DNA of 64,000 nucleotides, from assembly GCF_010091925.1 (NCBI RefSeq), contig NZ_WVID01000007.1, positions 1 to 64,000 on the forward strand, given 5' to 3'. The notes beneath the pieces are model-generated. The model did no database searches, was not told the origin of the DNA, and saw only the letters and a list, made by a program, of their open reading frames with translations. The position numbers and the translations under genes were made by a program. Positions 18,489-27,805 of the stretch are shown piece by piece (the first letter of the stretch is position 1; each line of letters opens with the position of its first letter). This DNA comes from Nostoc sp. B(2019) (GTDB taxonomy: Bacteria > Cyanobacteriota > Cyanobacteriia > Cyanobacteriales > Nostocaceae).

Positions 18489-20948
18489 TTACCGATACTT
18501 ATGTTGCTCTAATAATTGTTGCGCTCTTGGCTTGTAAATTAAATAGAACAAAGCCTCAATATAACGCAACAAATCTTCTCGGTTCTCCTTCGAGGTAAAG
18601 TTCCAGAAGCCATAAATCCGTGCTAATGAGAGCAGCTTGGTAGTGTGAATTTTCCAAGTATAGGTGCTATAAACTCGGTCAATTGCTCGCTGAGAAATTT
18701 CACCCCAGTAGTTAGGATTCTGTTCGCATTTAGTGACAAAATCCACAATTTTTGTAGCTGTCTCTTCTAAATTGGTCGGGTTAATGTAAAAGCCATTAAC
18801 CTTGTCCTGAATAATTTCCAATGGCCCACCAAACTGTGTGGCAAAAGTTGGTATTCCTGAAACCATTGCCTCCAAGATTGTTAAACCAAAAGCTTCAAAT
18901 AAAGCTGGTTGCACAAAAATTCCTTGGTGATCGGCGATTACTCGGTAGATTTCACCAGAATCAGTTTTAGACAGGCGTACACCAAGCCAGCGAATCTTCC
19001 CGTGAAGATTGTACTCGTCAATGATTTGGTAGAGTCTGATAATTTCGTCACGTTCTTCGTTGTCGCCTGATTCTTCCACGCGCAACTTACCTGCAACTAA
19101 AATTAAGTTGCAATGCTCCTGTAATTCCTGACTTTGACCATAGCATTCGGCTAAACCTGTGAGGTTTTTGATCCGGTCAAGACGCGCCATTGAAAACAGA
19201 GGACGCTTACTGGGATCGTCGAGTTTGCCAAAGATTTGGGTGGGGTCATCTAAGGTAAATAGGGTTTCTGCAAGACGTTGGCGATCGCTCTCAACTCGGT
19301 CTTGAGTCTGCGTATAGGGAAAATAGTAATTTTCGTTGACTCCAGGTGGTACGACGTTAAACTTAGGACTAAATAATTCAATCCCATTCACCACATGGTA
19401 CAACTCCGGCATGGTGAAGCATTTGTAAGACTCATACTGTCCCACACTATCGGTTGTGCCGACAATTTCTTGGTAAGTGCTACTGATCACGAAGTTGGCA
19501 GCATTCATTGCAATTAAATCAGCAGTAAATTGCAAGGAAAAATGGTATTTATCTTCTAAATCTTGCCAGTAGAGGTTACTGAACAAATATTTAGATTTCT
19601 CCAAAGCATGGGCGACATTGCACTGGGTAACTTTCATCCGCCGTGCTAGCAAAAATGCCACTAAATTTCCATCAGTATAGTTACCAACAATTAAGTCAGG
19701 TCTGCCTTGAAATTCTGCTAATAGTTCTCTTTCCGAGTCAATAGCGTAGGTTTCGAGATAAGGCCAAAACTCAAATCGGGAAATCCAGTTTTGAGTCATG
19801 TTGGGATTGAATTCCCGCAAAGGTACTCGTAAAATCCAGGCGTTTTCAGTACCGTGGACTTTTTCAAGTCGTTGATTACAAAGAGTACCATCACTATTAG
19901 GAATCAAACGGGTGAGAATAATCACCTTTGGCTGGACATTTAGTTTCTCTAAACCAGCAAGCTGGGCATCTTCTTGAAGTTGCTTTTCTAAACTCTTTGC
20001 CTGGTCAAGTACGTAAACTACTTGACCACCAGTATCGGGACGCCCCAAAACGCCTTCTTGCCCAAACCAACCGTGGGCTGAAACGAGGACGATTCTAAAA
20101 ATCATCGGGACGCGAGAGATGAAGGCTTCTAGAGTTTGGGGATCGGGAGAGTCGATCAATTCGTCGAGAATATTTAAAGTGTCTCGCACGCGCTGGGCCG
20201 TGTTACCCCAACCCGGTTCAAAACCCATTGTTTGCAATTGGAACCGGAAGTCTTCGTAAGGTTCTTCATTGGGGCGATCGCTAACAAATGTTATCGCTTT
20301 TTTAACTTGCTGAGAAAGTTGTTGCTGCGATTGAATGCGATCGTTGACTAACAATTGAACACCGTTATATTGGTGCAGACGCAAGAAATTTAATAAGCTT
20401 TCCAGCAATTGTTTGGAGTCTTGAAATATTTTGCTGGATAGATAGCGGTTGAGAAATTGCACCCCCTTCCCAATATTTTTGGGATCGCGGATCACAGGGG
20501 TGTAGTCATAGAAAGGCCCAAAATCCAACTCTAGCAGGTCGCCTTCGTTAGGATGAAACTTGTTCACTAAGCGATCGCGTAAATCAAGCAGTTCTTGCAC
20601 CGTCATTGGTTCAATACTCAAGTCTGATGTCAACCAACAAATTTCTTGACTAGCAATCTTAGGACGGATAATGAAACAGAAGTTTGAGTCCTCCTGAATA
20701 ATTTCCTGAGTGTAGTAAATTAACTTGCCTAAATCAGAAGTAGTACAAAACGTCTCAGATTTCTGGTACTTGGAGCAGTATTCACTGTATACATTCAATA
20801 TGTCGTTCCGCAGCAAATACTTTTTGTCTTGTTGACGTAATTCACTGATGAAGGAACGCAAATCACTCTTTTCTTCACTATCTAGGACTGCTTGGAATAA
20901 TTCAGACACGGCAACCCCGCTAGAAAATTTTACATTGTTGACTCTCAA
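18489..20948 (-). CDS. susA: Sucrose synthase
   Basis: The 819-residue enzyme reversibly converts sucrose and a nucleoside diphosphate (ADP or UDP) to fructose and NDP-glucose. In heterocystous cyanobacteria it links sucrose to polysaccharide and nitrogen-fixation metabolism. The N-terminal 250 residues are the regulatory region. The GT-B core starts at IVLVSAHGWFGQEGVLGRPDTGGQVVY, with the acceptor-side loop GRPDTGGQVVY. The C-terminal nucleotide-binding half has LFSMARLDRIKNLTG and the E-x7-E motif in QPALFEAFGLTILEAM. Length and order match SusA. Translation is from the ATG at 20948, next to a long AT-rich upstream region. Which paralogue (SusA or SusB) cannot be told. Confidence 0.94.
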   Translation of the reverse strand: MRVNNVKFSSGVAVSELFQAVLDSEEKSDLRSFISELRQQDKKYLLRNDILNVYSEYCSKYQKSETFCTTSDLGKLIYYTQEIIQEDSNFCFIIRPKIASQEICWLTSDLSIEPMTVQELLDLRDRLVNKFHPNEGDLLELDFGPFYDYTPVIRDPKNIGKGVQFLNRYLSSKIFQDSKQLLESLLNFLRLHQYNGVQLLVNDRIQSQQQLSQQVKKAITFVSDRPNEEPYEDFRFQLQTMGFEPGWGNTAQRVRDTLNILDELIDSPDPQTLEAFISRVPMIFRIVLVSAHGWFGQEGVLGRPDTGGQVVYVLDQAKSLEKQLQEDAQLAGLEKLNVQPKVIILTRLIPNSDGTLCNQRLEKVHGTENAWILRVPLREFNPNMTQNWISRFEFWPYLETYAIDSERELLAEFQGRPDLIVGNYTDGNLVAFLLARRMKVTQCNVAHALEKSKYLFSNLYWQDLEDKYHFSLQFTADLIAMNAANFVISSTYQEIVGTTDSVGQYESYKCFTMPELYHVVNGIELFSPKFNVVPPGVNENYYFPYTQTQDRVESDRQRLAETLFTLDDPTQIFGKLDDPSKRPLFSMARLDRIKNLTGLAECYGQSQELQEHCNLILVAGKLRVEESGDNEERDEIIRLYQIIDEYNLHGKIRWLGVRLSKTDSGEIYRVIADHQGIFVQPALFEAFGLTILEAMVSGIPTFATQFGGPLEIIQDKVNGFYINPTNLEETATKIVDFVTKCEQNPNYWGEISQRAIDRVYSTYTWKIHTTKLLSLARIYGFWNFTSKENREDLLRYIEALFYLIYKPRAQQLLEQHKYR

Positions 20949-21511
20949 GGCAGGACTAAAAAGCTCCTACCTTTTGCATCATATAGAAGCACGAATCAAT
21001 ACAGATAAATTATATTTACCTTTGCATCTAAGAGTAGCCACTTTTTAGCAGACACTTAGATCGTGTTCTTCTTTACTTAAAGTATCTATTACTCAGTATT
21101 TTTTGATCTAACTAAAGGAATACAATTCTTGTTTCTTTTGATAGAGGTTAGAAAATATTGATACAACGGCACTTAGAACGCCATCACTTAAGTCATCAAT
21201 TGCTGCATATATTTGTTTACTATATTGTTTATTCGTGTGTATTTTATTCTCAGTTGACTTACGATGTCAATATTTACTTTATAGCTTGAGCAGACTTGCA
21301 AATTAATAACTTTTTTTGTAAAAACCCACTCTTATGTAGTGCGCTACAACCTTCCCAATTTTTGAAACAAAAGTTAATTTTTGGCTTGAGGCTATAACTG
21401 TGTATTTTAACTTAAATGAATTAAAATCAATTTTTTAGGTTATCTAGATCAAATGTTTATCTACCCTAGCTATAATTTCAGCATAAAGTTGTTTAAATAG
21501 GGTCGGTTAAT
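20949..21511. other. AT-rich upstream region of susA
   Basis: About 560 bases without a supported gene. It must hold the susA promoter and that of the small membrane peptide at 21512. I see no conserved operator that I can assign. Confidence 0.4.
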
Positions 21512-21628
21512 ATGGCTGACAATATGAATAAGTTAACAGCTTCAGACCACAGCGTAGGTAACATCATGATTATTTCTTTACTTGCCTTCTGTGGGTTGAC
21601 TTTTATCATTCTTTTGGGACTTTTCTAA
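21512..21628 (+). CDS. 38-residue single-span membrane peptide
   Basis: This small ORF encodes a polar N-terminus (MADNMNKLTASDHSVGN) followed by one membrane helix (IMIISLLAFCGLTFIILLGL) that ends at the stop codon. The layout resembles the tiny subunits of thylakoid complexes, but the sequence is none that I recognise. There is no strong ribosome site; a GGTCGG lies upstream. It stands alone between susA and tRNA-His. A chance ORF is possible, yet the clean polar-then-helix arrangement and the AUG context make it worth annotating. Confidence 0.45.
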   Translation: MADNMNKLTASDHSVGNIMIISLLAFCGLTFIILLGLF

Positions 21629-21910
21629 CAGTTTACTGTGCGTTGAAAAACTTTTTTGGAAGCAGATACAGCTAATCTGCTTCCATTATTCATGCTTTAG
21701 CAGAAAAATAAAAAGGCAACAAGTTATTATTACCATTGTCATAATTTCGGTATTGAAATAGAGAAGTTAGTCAAGTTTATCAAGTACTTGTGCTTATATA
21801 CATCCAAATACCCATAAGCTAACCTAATATTTAGGTACACTGCCTTATCTAGGCTGACTCAACTCTAGATCACAAATTATTGCCAAATAAGGTACTGTAC
21901 TGTAATATAG

Positions 21911-21984
21911 GGCGAACGATGGGACTCGAACCCACGAATGGTGGTACCACAAACCACTGCCTTAACCACTTGGCTACGCTCGCC
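21911..21984 (-). tRNA. trnH: tRNA-His (GTG anticodon)
   Basis: Read on the minus strand, the cloverleaf is complete: acceptor stem GCGAGCG/CGTTCGC, T8-A9, D arm GCCAAGTGGTTAAGGC, anticodon loop with GTG and T arm with GGTTCGAGTCC. An additional G precedes position 1 and the discriminator is C, the paired G-1/C73 identity element special to tRNA-His. The CCA end is not fully encoded. Confidence 0.95.
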
Positions 21985-22069
21985 ATTCAACAATTTGGAT
22001 TATAACAAGTTTTGGGGAAGCGATCAAGAGTGTTTGTTAAAGGAACGGACTCAGTTGATTTAGAGTCTA

Positions 22070-22483
22070 ATGACTACAACGAAATTTTATCTGGCAAACA
22101 TGAAGGCCCTAACCACTATCGCATACGTTGGAGCAGCAGCGGGACTCGCCGCTTTAGGGGTGACAATGGCGAAGACCAATCCTAGTCAGGCTGAATATGA
22201 AGAGTATGCAGTACAGCGATTGGCTAAGTACTTAAAAACTGACGTATGTAAAAAAACAACGAATATCTTAGAAAATCTCATAAATTTAAATTGTGAGAAG
22301 TTGGTTGATTCGGTTAACCCACAAATGCAGGGAATTCTTGCCAGGACTACAGAAAGGCAAAATTATATTATTTTTAGTATTTACCGCACAGATTTAAAAC
22401 TAAATTCTTGGATACCTTCTTACAGATTTGAAACGGTGGGAGCATTGAATCAATTTTATACTTACACTGCCCAAGAACAATAA
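22070..22483 (+). CDS. DUF4359 family protein
   Basis: The 137-residue protein has an N-terminal hydrophobic segment (LTTIAYVGAAAGLAALGVTM) that acts as a signal or membrane anchor. It is followed by TNPSQAEYEEYAVQRLAKYL, the hallmark of the cyanobacterial DUF4359 family. Two cysteines (DVCKKT and LNCEKL) may form a disulfide outside the cytoplasm. The C-terminal part ends RFETVGALNQFYTY, which is also typical. Either the ATG at 22070 or that at 22100 (MKALTTIAY) could be used; neither has a clear ribosome site and the shorter form is closer to other members I remember. Function unknown. Confidence 0.75.
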   Translation: MTTTKFYLANMKALTTIAYVGAAAGLAALGVTMAKTNPSQAEYEEYAVQRLAKYLKTDVCKKTTNILENLINLNCEKLVDSVNPQMQGILARTTERQNYIIFSIYRTDLKLNSWIPSYRFETVGALNQFYTYTAQEQ

Positions 22484-22741
22484 AGCAAGCAGCAGAGAGA
22501 AGAATATAGAATAGCTTGCATATACTTTTGTATATAAATTTCTGAACAATCGCTACCTTATTCGGTCAACTTCTTGATATTGTGCGATCGCAAATAAACC
22601 AGTAATCTCCAAAACATAGTTGGCATCAGCCTAACTACGATGCCTGTTCTTGCTGCGGTTACTTAAAATATCCCACGAATCAAGTCCTTTTAATCTTAAG
22701 TAAGATAAGAAAAATAGCAATCGAGAGTTAAACCCTTGCCA

Positions 22742-23497
22742 ATGTCATCTGCTTATCTGCTGGTATCCCACGGAAGTCGCGATCCGCGTCCAGAAATTGC
22801 CATGCAAGAACTAGCACAGCTACTACGTAATAAACTGGATAATAGCTATAACCAAGCAGCTTCTACTGGTGGCGGATCTCCACATTATAAAAATCTGGTA
22901 GGTATAGCTTACTTGGAAGCGAGTTCTGAGCCATTACACGAGCAGATTCGACAATTTGCCAAGAGCGCTTTTGCTTCTGGGTGCAATCGCCTGGATTTAA
23001 TACCGCTATTTTTGCTGTCTGGAGTGCATGTAATGACAGATATTCCGGCGGAAGTAGCACTAGCACAACAGGTTATTGGTCAAGATATGATTATTGACCT
23101 ACGACCATACTTAGGTAGTCAGCCAAGTTTAGGGAAATTACTAACAAAGTCAATGGCTGCTATCAAAGCACAAGCATGGATTCTGTTGGCTCATGGTAGC
23201 AGTCGCCCTGGTTCGCAACAACCAGTAGAAGCAATGGCGGCGAGTTTAGGAGCAATGGTTGCTTATTGGGCTGTGCCTCCTAGTTTAGAATCACGAGTGA
23301 AAGAATTGGTAGTTACTGGCTATCGGGAAATTGCAATTTTGCCATATTTCTTGTTCGCCGGTGGAATAACAGATGCGATCGCTCGGTCAATAGAGGAGCT
23401 AAAATTACAGTTCCCTACGGTGAATTTCCAACTGGCTCAGCCTTTAGGAGCAAGCGCAGAATTAGCCGAGCTAATTTGGGATTTAGTAGACAGATGA
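22742..23497 (+). CDS. cbiX: Sirohydrochlorin chelatase (CbiX/SirB type)
   Basis: The 251-residue protein is a two-module class II chelatase: LLVSHGSRDPRPE opens the first module and WILLAHGSSRPGSQQPVEAM the second, each with the metal-binding/catalytic His of the family. It inserts Fe2+ or Co2+ into sirohydrochlorin. The gene product of the next ORF, CobA, makes the sirohydrochlorin precursor. The two genes overlap by four bases (ATGA at 23494-23497), implying translational coupling. The ATG at 22742 is preferred over a TTG at 22736. With CobA beside it, siroheme (for nitrite and sulfite reductases) is the likely product, with cobalt insertion as the alternative. Confidence 0.88.
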   Translation: MSSAYLLVSHGSRDPRPEIAMQELAQLLRNKLDNSYNQAASTGGGSPHYKNLVGIAYLEASSEPLHEQIRQFAKSAFASGCNRLDLIPLFLLSGVHVMTDIPAEVALAQQVIGQDMIIDLRPYLGSQPSLGKLLTKSMAAIKAQAWILLAHGSSRPGSQQPVEAMAASLGAMVAYWAVPPSLESRVKELVVTGYREIAILPYFLFAGGITDAIARSIEELKLQFPTVNFQLAQPLGASAELAELIWDLVDR

Positions 23498-24273
23498 ATT
23501 GCACACAAACAGAGGGGAGAAAGTATTTGGGAAAGGTTTATTTGGTAGGTGCGGGGCCCGGTGATCCGGGACTAATGACCCTCAAGGGTAAAGGTTTGTT
23601 GGAATGTGCAGATGTAGTCATCTATGATGCCTTGGTGAGTCCAACAATTTTAGCAATGATTAATCCCCAAGCAGAGCAAATTAACGCTGGTAAGCGGATG
23701 GGGAGACATTCTTTGTTGCAGGAAGAAACAACTCAACTACTGATTGATAAAGCGCAGGATAATGCAATTGTCGTGCGGCTCAAGGGTGGCGACCCGTTTA
23801 TCTTTGGTCGCGGTGGTGAGGAGATGGCAGAATTAGTTAAAGCTGGAATACCTGTAGAAGTTGTGCCCGGTATTACATCTGGGATTGCAGCAGCAGCATA
23901 CGCAGGTATACCTTTGACTCATCGGCTATATAGTTCTTCGGTAATATTCGTTACCGGACATGAGGCAGCGGGTAAGTATAAACCGATAGTAAATTGGAAT
24001 GCGATCGCCCACAGTTCCGAAACGATTGTAATTTATATGGGAATTCACAATCTGCCCTACATTGTAGAACAGTTAAGTGTAGCTGGGCTGAGTTTAGAAA
24101 CGCCGATTGCTTTAGTGCGTTGGGGTACGCGACCCGAACAAGAAGAATTGATTGGGACGTTGAAGACAATTGTTGAGCAGGTAGAGCAAACTGGATTTGG
24201 TGCGCCTGCGATCGCGGTAATAGGACAGGTAGTAAATATGCACAGTATCTTGTCTGGTTGTCGTCCAGTTTGA
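23494..24273 (+). CDS. cobA: Uroporphyrinogen-III C-methyltransferase (SUMT)
   Basis: This enzyme uses S-adenosylmethionine to methylate uroporphyrinogen III at C2 and C7, giving precorrin-2. Family motifs are intact: VYLVGAGPGDPGLMTLKG at the N-terminus, the SAM-binding loop GGDPFIFGRGGEE, and VVPGITSGIAAAAYAGIPLTHR. The 259-residue length is standard for the single-domain form. Its ATG sits inside the stop of cbiX (ATGA overlap), so the two are co-translated. The two-gene unit covers precursor methylation and metal insertion. Oxidation of precorrin-2 must be done by a protein encoded elsewhere. Confidence 0.95.
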   Translation: MNCTQTEGRKYLGKVYLVGAGPGDPGLMTLKGKGLLECADVVIYDALVSPTILAMINPQAEQINAGKRMGRHSLLQEETTQLLIDKAQDNAIVVRLKGGDPFIFGRGGEEMAELVKAGIPVEVVPGITSGIAAAAYAGIPLTHRLYSSSVIFVTGHEAAGKYKPIVNWNAIAHSSETIVIYMGIHNLPYIVEQLSVAGLSLETPIALVRWGTRPEQEELIGTLKTIVEQVEQTGFGAPAIAVIGQVVNMHSILSGCRPV

Positions 24274-24358
24274 TGGTTGGTGCAAAGCTTGTCCAACGTA
24301 AAACTAAAATAACATGGTCTGATGCAAATAAAATTGATCGAATTCGAGGAAATAGATT

Positions 24359-24550
24359 ATGACTGCTGTAGTCCAGGAACTCCTGAATACCTTTGACCAA
24401 TTGACAGACTCAGAACGACTGGAGTTCGTATCAGAGATTTTGAAACGAATAATTCACTTAGACGCTCCACCTTTATCTGATCAAGATTTAGTTCTGAATG
24501 CTGAAGGACTTTTTCTAGAGTTAGATAAACAAGAATCTGCTCATGAGTAG
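24359..24550 (+). CDS. Small antitoxin-like protein paired with MazF
   Basis: The 63-residue protein is acidic and helical (VQELLNTFDQLTDSERLEFV, then HLDAPPLSDQDLVLNAEGLF) without a recognised DNA-binding fold. It ends by overlapping the start of the MazF-type gene by eight bases, the arrangement usual for an antitoxin and its toxin. The C-terminal acidic tail (LELDKQESAHE) would suit toxin neutralisation. Similar small proteins beside PemK-type toxins are common in cyanobacteria. Identity as an antitoxin rests on position, not on a known family motif. Confidence 0.65.
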   Translation: MTAVVQELLNTFDQLTDSERLEFVSEILKRIIHLDAPPLSDQDLVLNAEGLFLELDKQESAHE

Positions 24551-24887
24551 TCCTAATCGTGGAGAGATTTGGCTCGTCGATCTAGGCTATGTAGCGAAAG
24601 TCAGACCTTGTTTGGTAATTAGTGTTCCTGCTTTAGATAAAGACCGTGCATTATCGACTTTAATCCCACATACAACAAGCCCACGCGGTTCAAGATTTGA
24701 GGTACAAGTCAAAGTGAAGTTCCTTCGAGAGGGAGTATTTGACGTACAAAACATCATTACAATCCCTCATGCAAAGCTTATACGCAAGTTAGGAAGTCTA
24801 ACACTAGAGCAAATGGTAAAAGTAGAGGAAGCACTACTTTTCTGGCTAGGGCTTAAAGATGAAACTCTTGAGGAAGATGAAGATTAA
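24543..24887 (+). CDS. MazF/PemK-type endoribonuclease toxin
   Basis: The 114-residue protein begins with the PemK/MazF signature RGEIWLVDLGYVAKVRPCLVIS, where the Arg of the KVRP motif is catalytic in the family. It continues with the second conserved strand and the Thr/Ser region of the active site (TLIPHTTSPRGSRFE). Such toxins cut mRNA at short sites and are held inactive by a cognate antitoxin, here the 24359-24550 product (eight-base overlap). The C-terminal acidic tail (DETLEEDED) is unusual for MazF and may be lineage-specific. The pair is read in the same direction as cbiX-cobA, 85 bases behind, possibly with its own promoter. Confidence 0.82.
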   Translation: MSSPNRGEIWLVDLGYVAKVRPCLVISVPALDKDRALSTLIPHTTSPRGSRFEVQVKVKFLREGVFDVQNIITIPHAKLIRKLGSLTLEQMVKVEEALLFWLGLKDETLEEDED

Positions 24888-24955
24888 TCTGGACATTGGT
24901 TACAGCGGTATATGAAATTAGATCGCATCATCAGCAATCCCAATGAAATGAATGT

Positions 24956-25333
24956 TTATACCTTAACCGATTGAATAACATTTAGTAGCTGCTCAAGCGT
25001 ATATGGCTTAGTTATATAGGCATCAGCACCTTGTTTCCTCGCCCACAAGTGATGAATTGCTTGATTTTTGCTACTACAAATTATAATTGGCACTTTTTGA
25101 TTAGTTGGATTTCTGTTGAGGAAGCGACACAACTCAAATCCACTCATTCCTGGCATTATTACATCCGTAATAATCGCATTTGGTTTTTCTTCTAAGACTA
25201 TTTCTAGAGCTTCTTTAGCACTGGTGGCTTTAATGATGTTGTAACCTCTATCTCTCAGAAAATGACTAATTAATTTCAATTCGCTTAGAGAATCTTCTAC
25301 AACTAGAATTGTGCCAATCCAAGTAATACTCAA
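24956..25333 (-). CDS. Single-domain response regulator (CheY/PixH-like)
   Basis: The 125 residues form one receiver domain: the acidic pocket in ILVVEDSLSELK, the phospho-acceptor Asp in AIITDVIMPGMSG, then the Ser of ICSSKNQ and the Lys of YITKPYT. It has no output domain, so it should act by protein contact. It lies 41 bases after the PATAN-receiver gene on the same strand. The order PATAN-type regulator then CheY-like regulator recalls the pixG-pixH and pilG-pilH genes that control pili and phototaxis in cyanobacteria. No CheW, MCP or CheA gene follows here. Confidence 0.88.
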   Translation of the reverse strand: MSITWIGTILVVEDSLSELKLISHFLRDRGYNIIKATSAKEALEIVLEEKPNAIITDVIMPGMSGFELCRFLNRNPTNQKVPIIICSSKNQAIHHLWARKQGADAYITKPYTLEQLLNVIQSVKV

Positions 25334-25374
25334 CCTTAAGTCTCCAAGGCGTAGTTATTTTTTATCTTCAGAAA

Positions 25375-26454
25375 TTAAACAATGTGTTGAAAGATTACTT
25401 TCAGTAAGTCTCCTTGTGTAAAAGGCTTAGTTAAATAGCCGGATGCCTTGACCATCTTGGCTTTTGCTCTATCTAAAAAACCCGTTTTTCCTGTCACCAT
25501 AATCACGGGTGTATTTTTAAAATATGAGTGTTTCCGCAGCAAAGAGCATAGCTCGTATCCGTCTAAGTTAGGCATTGAGATATCTAACAAAATTAGGTCG
25601 GGTTTGGCACGGATAATGTGCATTAAAGCTTTCAAAGAATCGGTGACTCCCACAACCGAAAACATTTGCTCATCTAAATAACTTTTGATCGCACTCAAAA
25701 CTGTCGGACTATCATCAATACAAAAGATGGTGTAGAGTTTTTTCTCCGCAGGCGGCGGTATAATTTGCTTGCCGCTATTGTCAATAGTATTAATACTGCT
25801 AGTTAAAGGGCGGTTAGCGTATGCTACTGGTTGATTACCGTTGTCTAGCTTGAGCAAATTTTGGGCAGCCTTGGTTCGAGTTTGTGGCTGATTTGTCGGT
25901 AAAAATTGTGAGGGTTGCATTGGAGAAATTAGCGATCGCTTTTGACAACGTTCGACTAGTAAGCGAAGATTCAGATGGCAAAACTTTGGCATGTCATCCA
26001 GAAAGCTTTCAGGAACAAACTCATAACTCCCCTCTTCTAAGCTCAGAAATGACTCTAGAAATTCTAGAGCTAATTGTTCTATCAGTATCGCTGCTTGAGA
26101 AGGACTAAGATATTTCTGATTGACTAACCAGCAAATAGCCAAATAATCTGGATTTGGTATTGCCTGATTCTCAATACCAGTTTCAAATATCGCTCGCAAC
26201 TGCTCGTGAATTCCGCGAGGTAGGGTAGAAATTTGCAGACTCAAGCGTTGCAAGTTTCTGTACAGCGGTTCAAACATTTTCTCTGAGTAGGAGGTATAGA
26301 TCAATTTACCTTCGTCTATGTATATTGACCAAGAACCTGACGTACTAAAGACCTGTAAACAACCAGTAACAGACTTACTAGTAATTTTTTTTAATAAAGA
26401 TAAAGGCTGAAGTTTTTGGAAAAATCTATATCTACTAATAGGAAGTGTCTTCAT
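25375..26454 (-). CDS. PATAN-domain response regulator (PatA/PixG-like)
   Basis: The N-terminal 180 residues are a PATAN/DUF4388-type domain (KITSKSVTGCLQVFSTSGSW, with YIDEGKLIYT), the same layout as PatA of Anabaena and PixG of Synechocystis. The C-terminal 125 residues are a receiver domain with the phospho-Asp in LILLDISMPNLDGYE and Lys in GYLTKPFT. PatA controls heterocyst position, PixG controls phototaxis and pili; which of these this protein resembles more cannot be told from motifs. It precedes the CheY-like gene in an apparent two-gene operon that lacks the histidine kinase. Confidence 0.85.
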   Translation of the reverse strand: MKTLPISRYRFFQKLQPLSLLKKITSKSVTGCLQVFSTSGSWSIYIDEGKLIYTSYSEKMFEPLYRNLQRLSLQISTLPRGIHEQLRAIFETGIENQAIPNPDYLAICWLVNQKYLSPSQAAILIEQLALEFLESFLSLEEGSYEFVPESFLDDMPKFCHLNLRLLVERCQKRSLISPMQPSQFLPTNQPQTRTKAAQNLLKLDNGNQPVAYANRPLTSSINTIDNSGKQIIPPPAEKKLYTIFCIDDSPTVLSAIKSYLDEQMFSVVGVTDSLKALMHIIRAKPDLILLDISMPNLDGYELCSLLRKHSYFKNTPVIMVTGKTGFLDRAKAKMVKASGYLTKPFTQGDLLKVIFQHIV

Positions 26455-27805
26455 CGGGACGGCTCTGGATTAAAATGAACAAATACTTGCAGGCAAAATT
26501 GGTGAATTACCTTTTCGGAATTCACAATCACATAGCTAGAGGCACTGTTAAATAAATATAGCGGTCATATTTGAGTTAGTACAGAGATTCCACACCCCCC
26601 AACACCAAATTCCCTAATCTCTGCTAAGCTATAATGCACAAATCACAACTCGCTATGCCAAACCAAGCGCTGATAGCGAAATAGCTTAATTTGTTTCCTG
26701 GAAACAGTATTCCAAAAATCAGATTTACTTTCTGTATCTTTCGCTAATCTGGCTGGCCTCACTGTAACTCAACCACAGGTGCAGACTAACGCCTCAGAGC
26801 CGCATACAGAGCAAAAATATTGTACATGAGCTACTTGACGGTGTAAGGTTATAGGTCAGTCGGCAAGGTGTAAGGAAGATACGCTTTACATTACAAGCTG
26901 ATGTGCATTTAACTTGTGTTTTGGATGTAATCTTCCCTCCGTCTGGTTCAGCAAGAACGTGTTTATCTGTGTTCTGGGTGGTTCCGCTTTGCTTGGACTT
27001 TACTGCTTCAGCCGAAACGCGCAAATTAAGAGTTTAGAACTTCAGACACTTTCTTGAGGACAGCTCACGCATAGTCAAAGTTTTAGATACAACTAAGTAT
27101 CTATAATTGTTCAAGGTTTTATCTAAGTTCTAGATTGTAGAGCTTTTCTTTACAAGACTTGAGTAAATTCATCCCTTAAGCAATAGAAATGGCAAACTCT
27201 GATTAGGGGTGAGCCAGATAATAATTGATGCAGTGATGGTATGTAGTGAGATGCAACCACGACTGACTCAGTGGAAGGTAATCTGTTCATAAGTAATGAA
27301 AACACGCTCTAAAGTTGTGTTGCGATCAATAGTTACTCTGTACAATTCTGAGTGCTAAATTCTCGATTTGCAGCGAAACTGAAGAAGTAGGTGCATACCT
27401 AAAAAATTGTAATCTTCAGTTAAATGGTAGATGGTAAGTAAATTACTTACTAAAACTCAGATTACTATAATTTTCAAGTAAAAGTAAAAATAATATGTAA
27501 AATTTATAATAAATAATTCAGGAAAGTATGAAAAATAATTAATATTAACTTCAAGAAGAATATTACATTTTTTCTTTTAGACTATCCTGATATATATAAA
27601 ATGTACAGTAGATTATACATTTTTAATGTTATTAAATTACACTTATAAAGTAATAAATTATTTCGTACTAGCAATTTAGCATAAAATTTTAAAGTCTTAA
27701 AAGTGACAGACACTAAGAGATGTTGGAGATTCGCAGTTAAATCCCTCTCTTGCTTGGCGATTCGTTAAAATTAACAATGCTACCCGTTAAATGGGAATCA
27801 TCGCA
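26455..27805. other. 1.35-kb intergenic region with possible gene remnants
   Basis: No intact gene. A frame from about 26665 to 26830 reads protein-like (FANLAGLTVTQPQVQTNASE) but has no start codon, and a 76-codon minus frame over 26794-27024 overlaps it, so this may be a decayed gene. The right half (27430-27700) is over 75% AT by eye and holds no pattern I can name. Confidence 0.4.

Noticed and set aside
26794-27024. 76-codon minus-strand ORF
   Set aside because: No ribosome site and no family resemblance; it overlaps another remnant-like frame on the plus strand.
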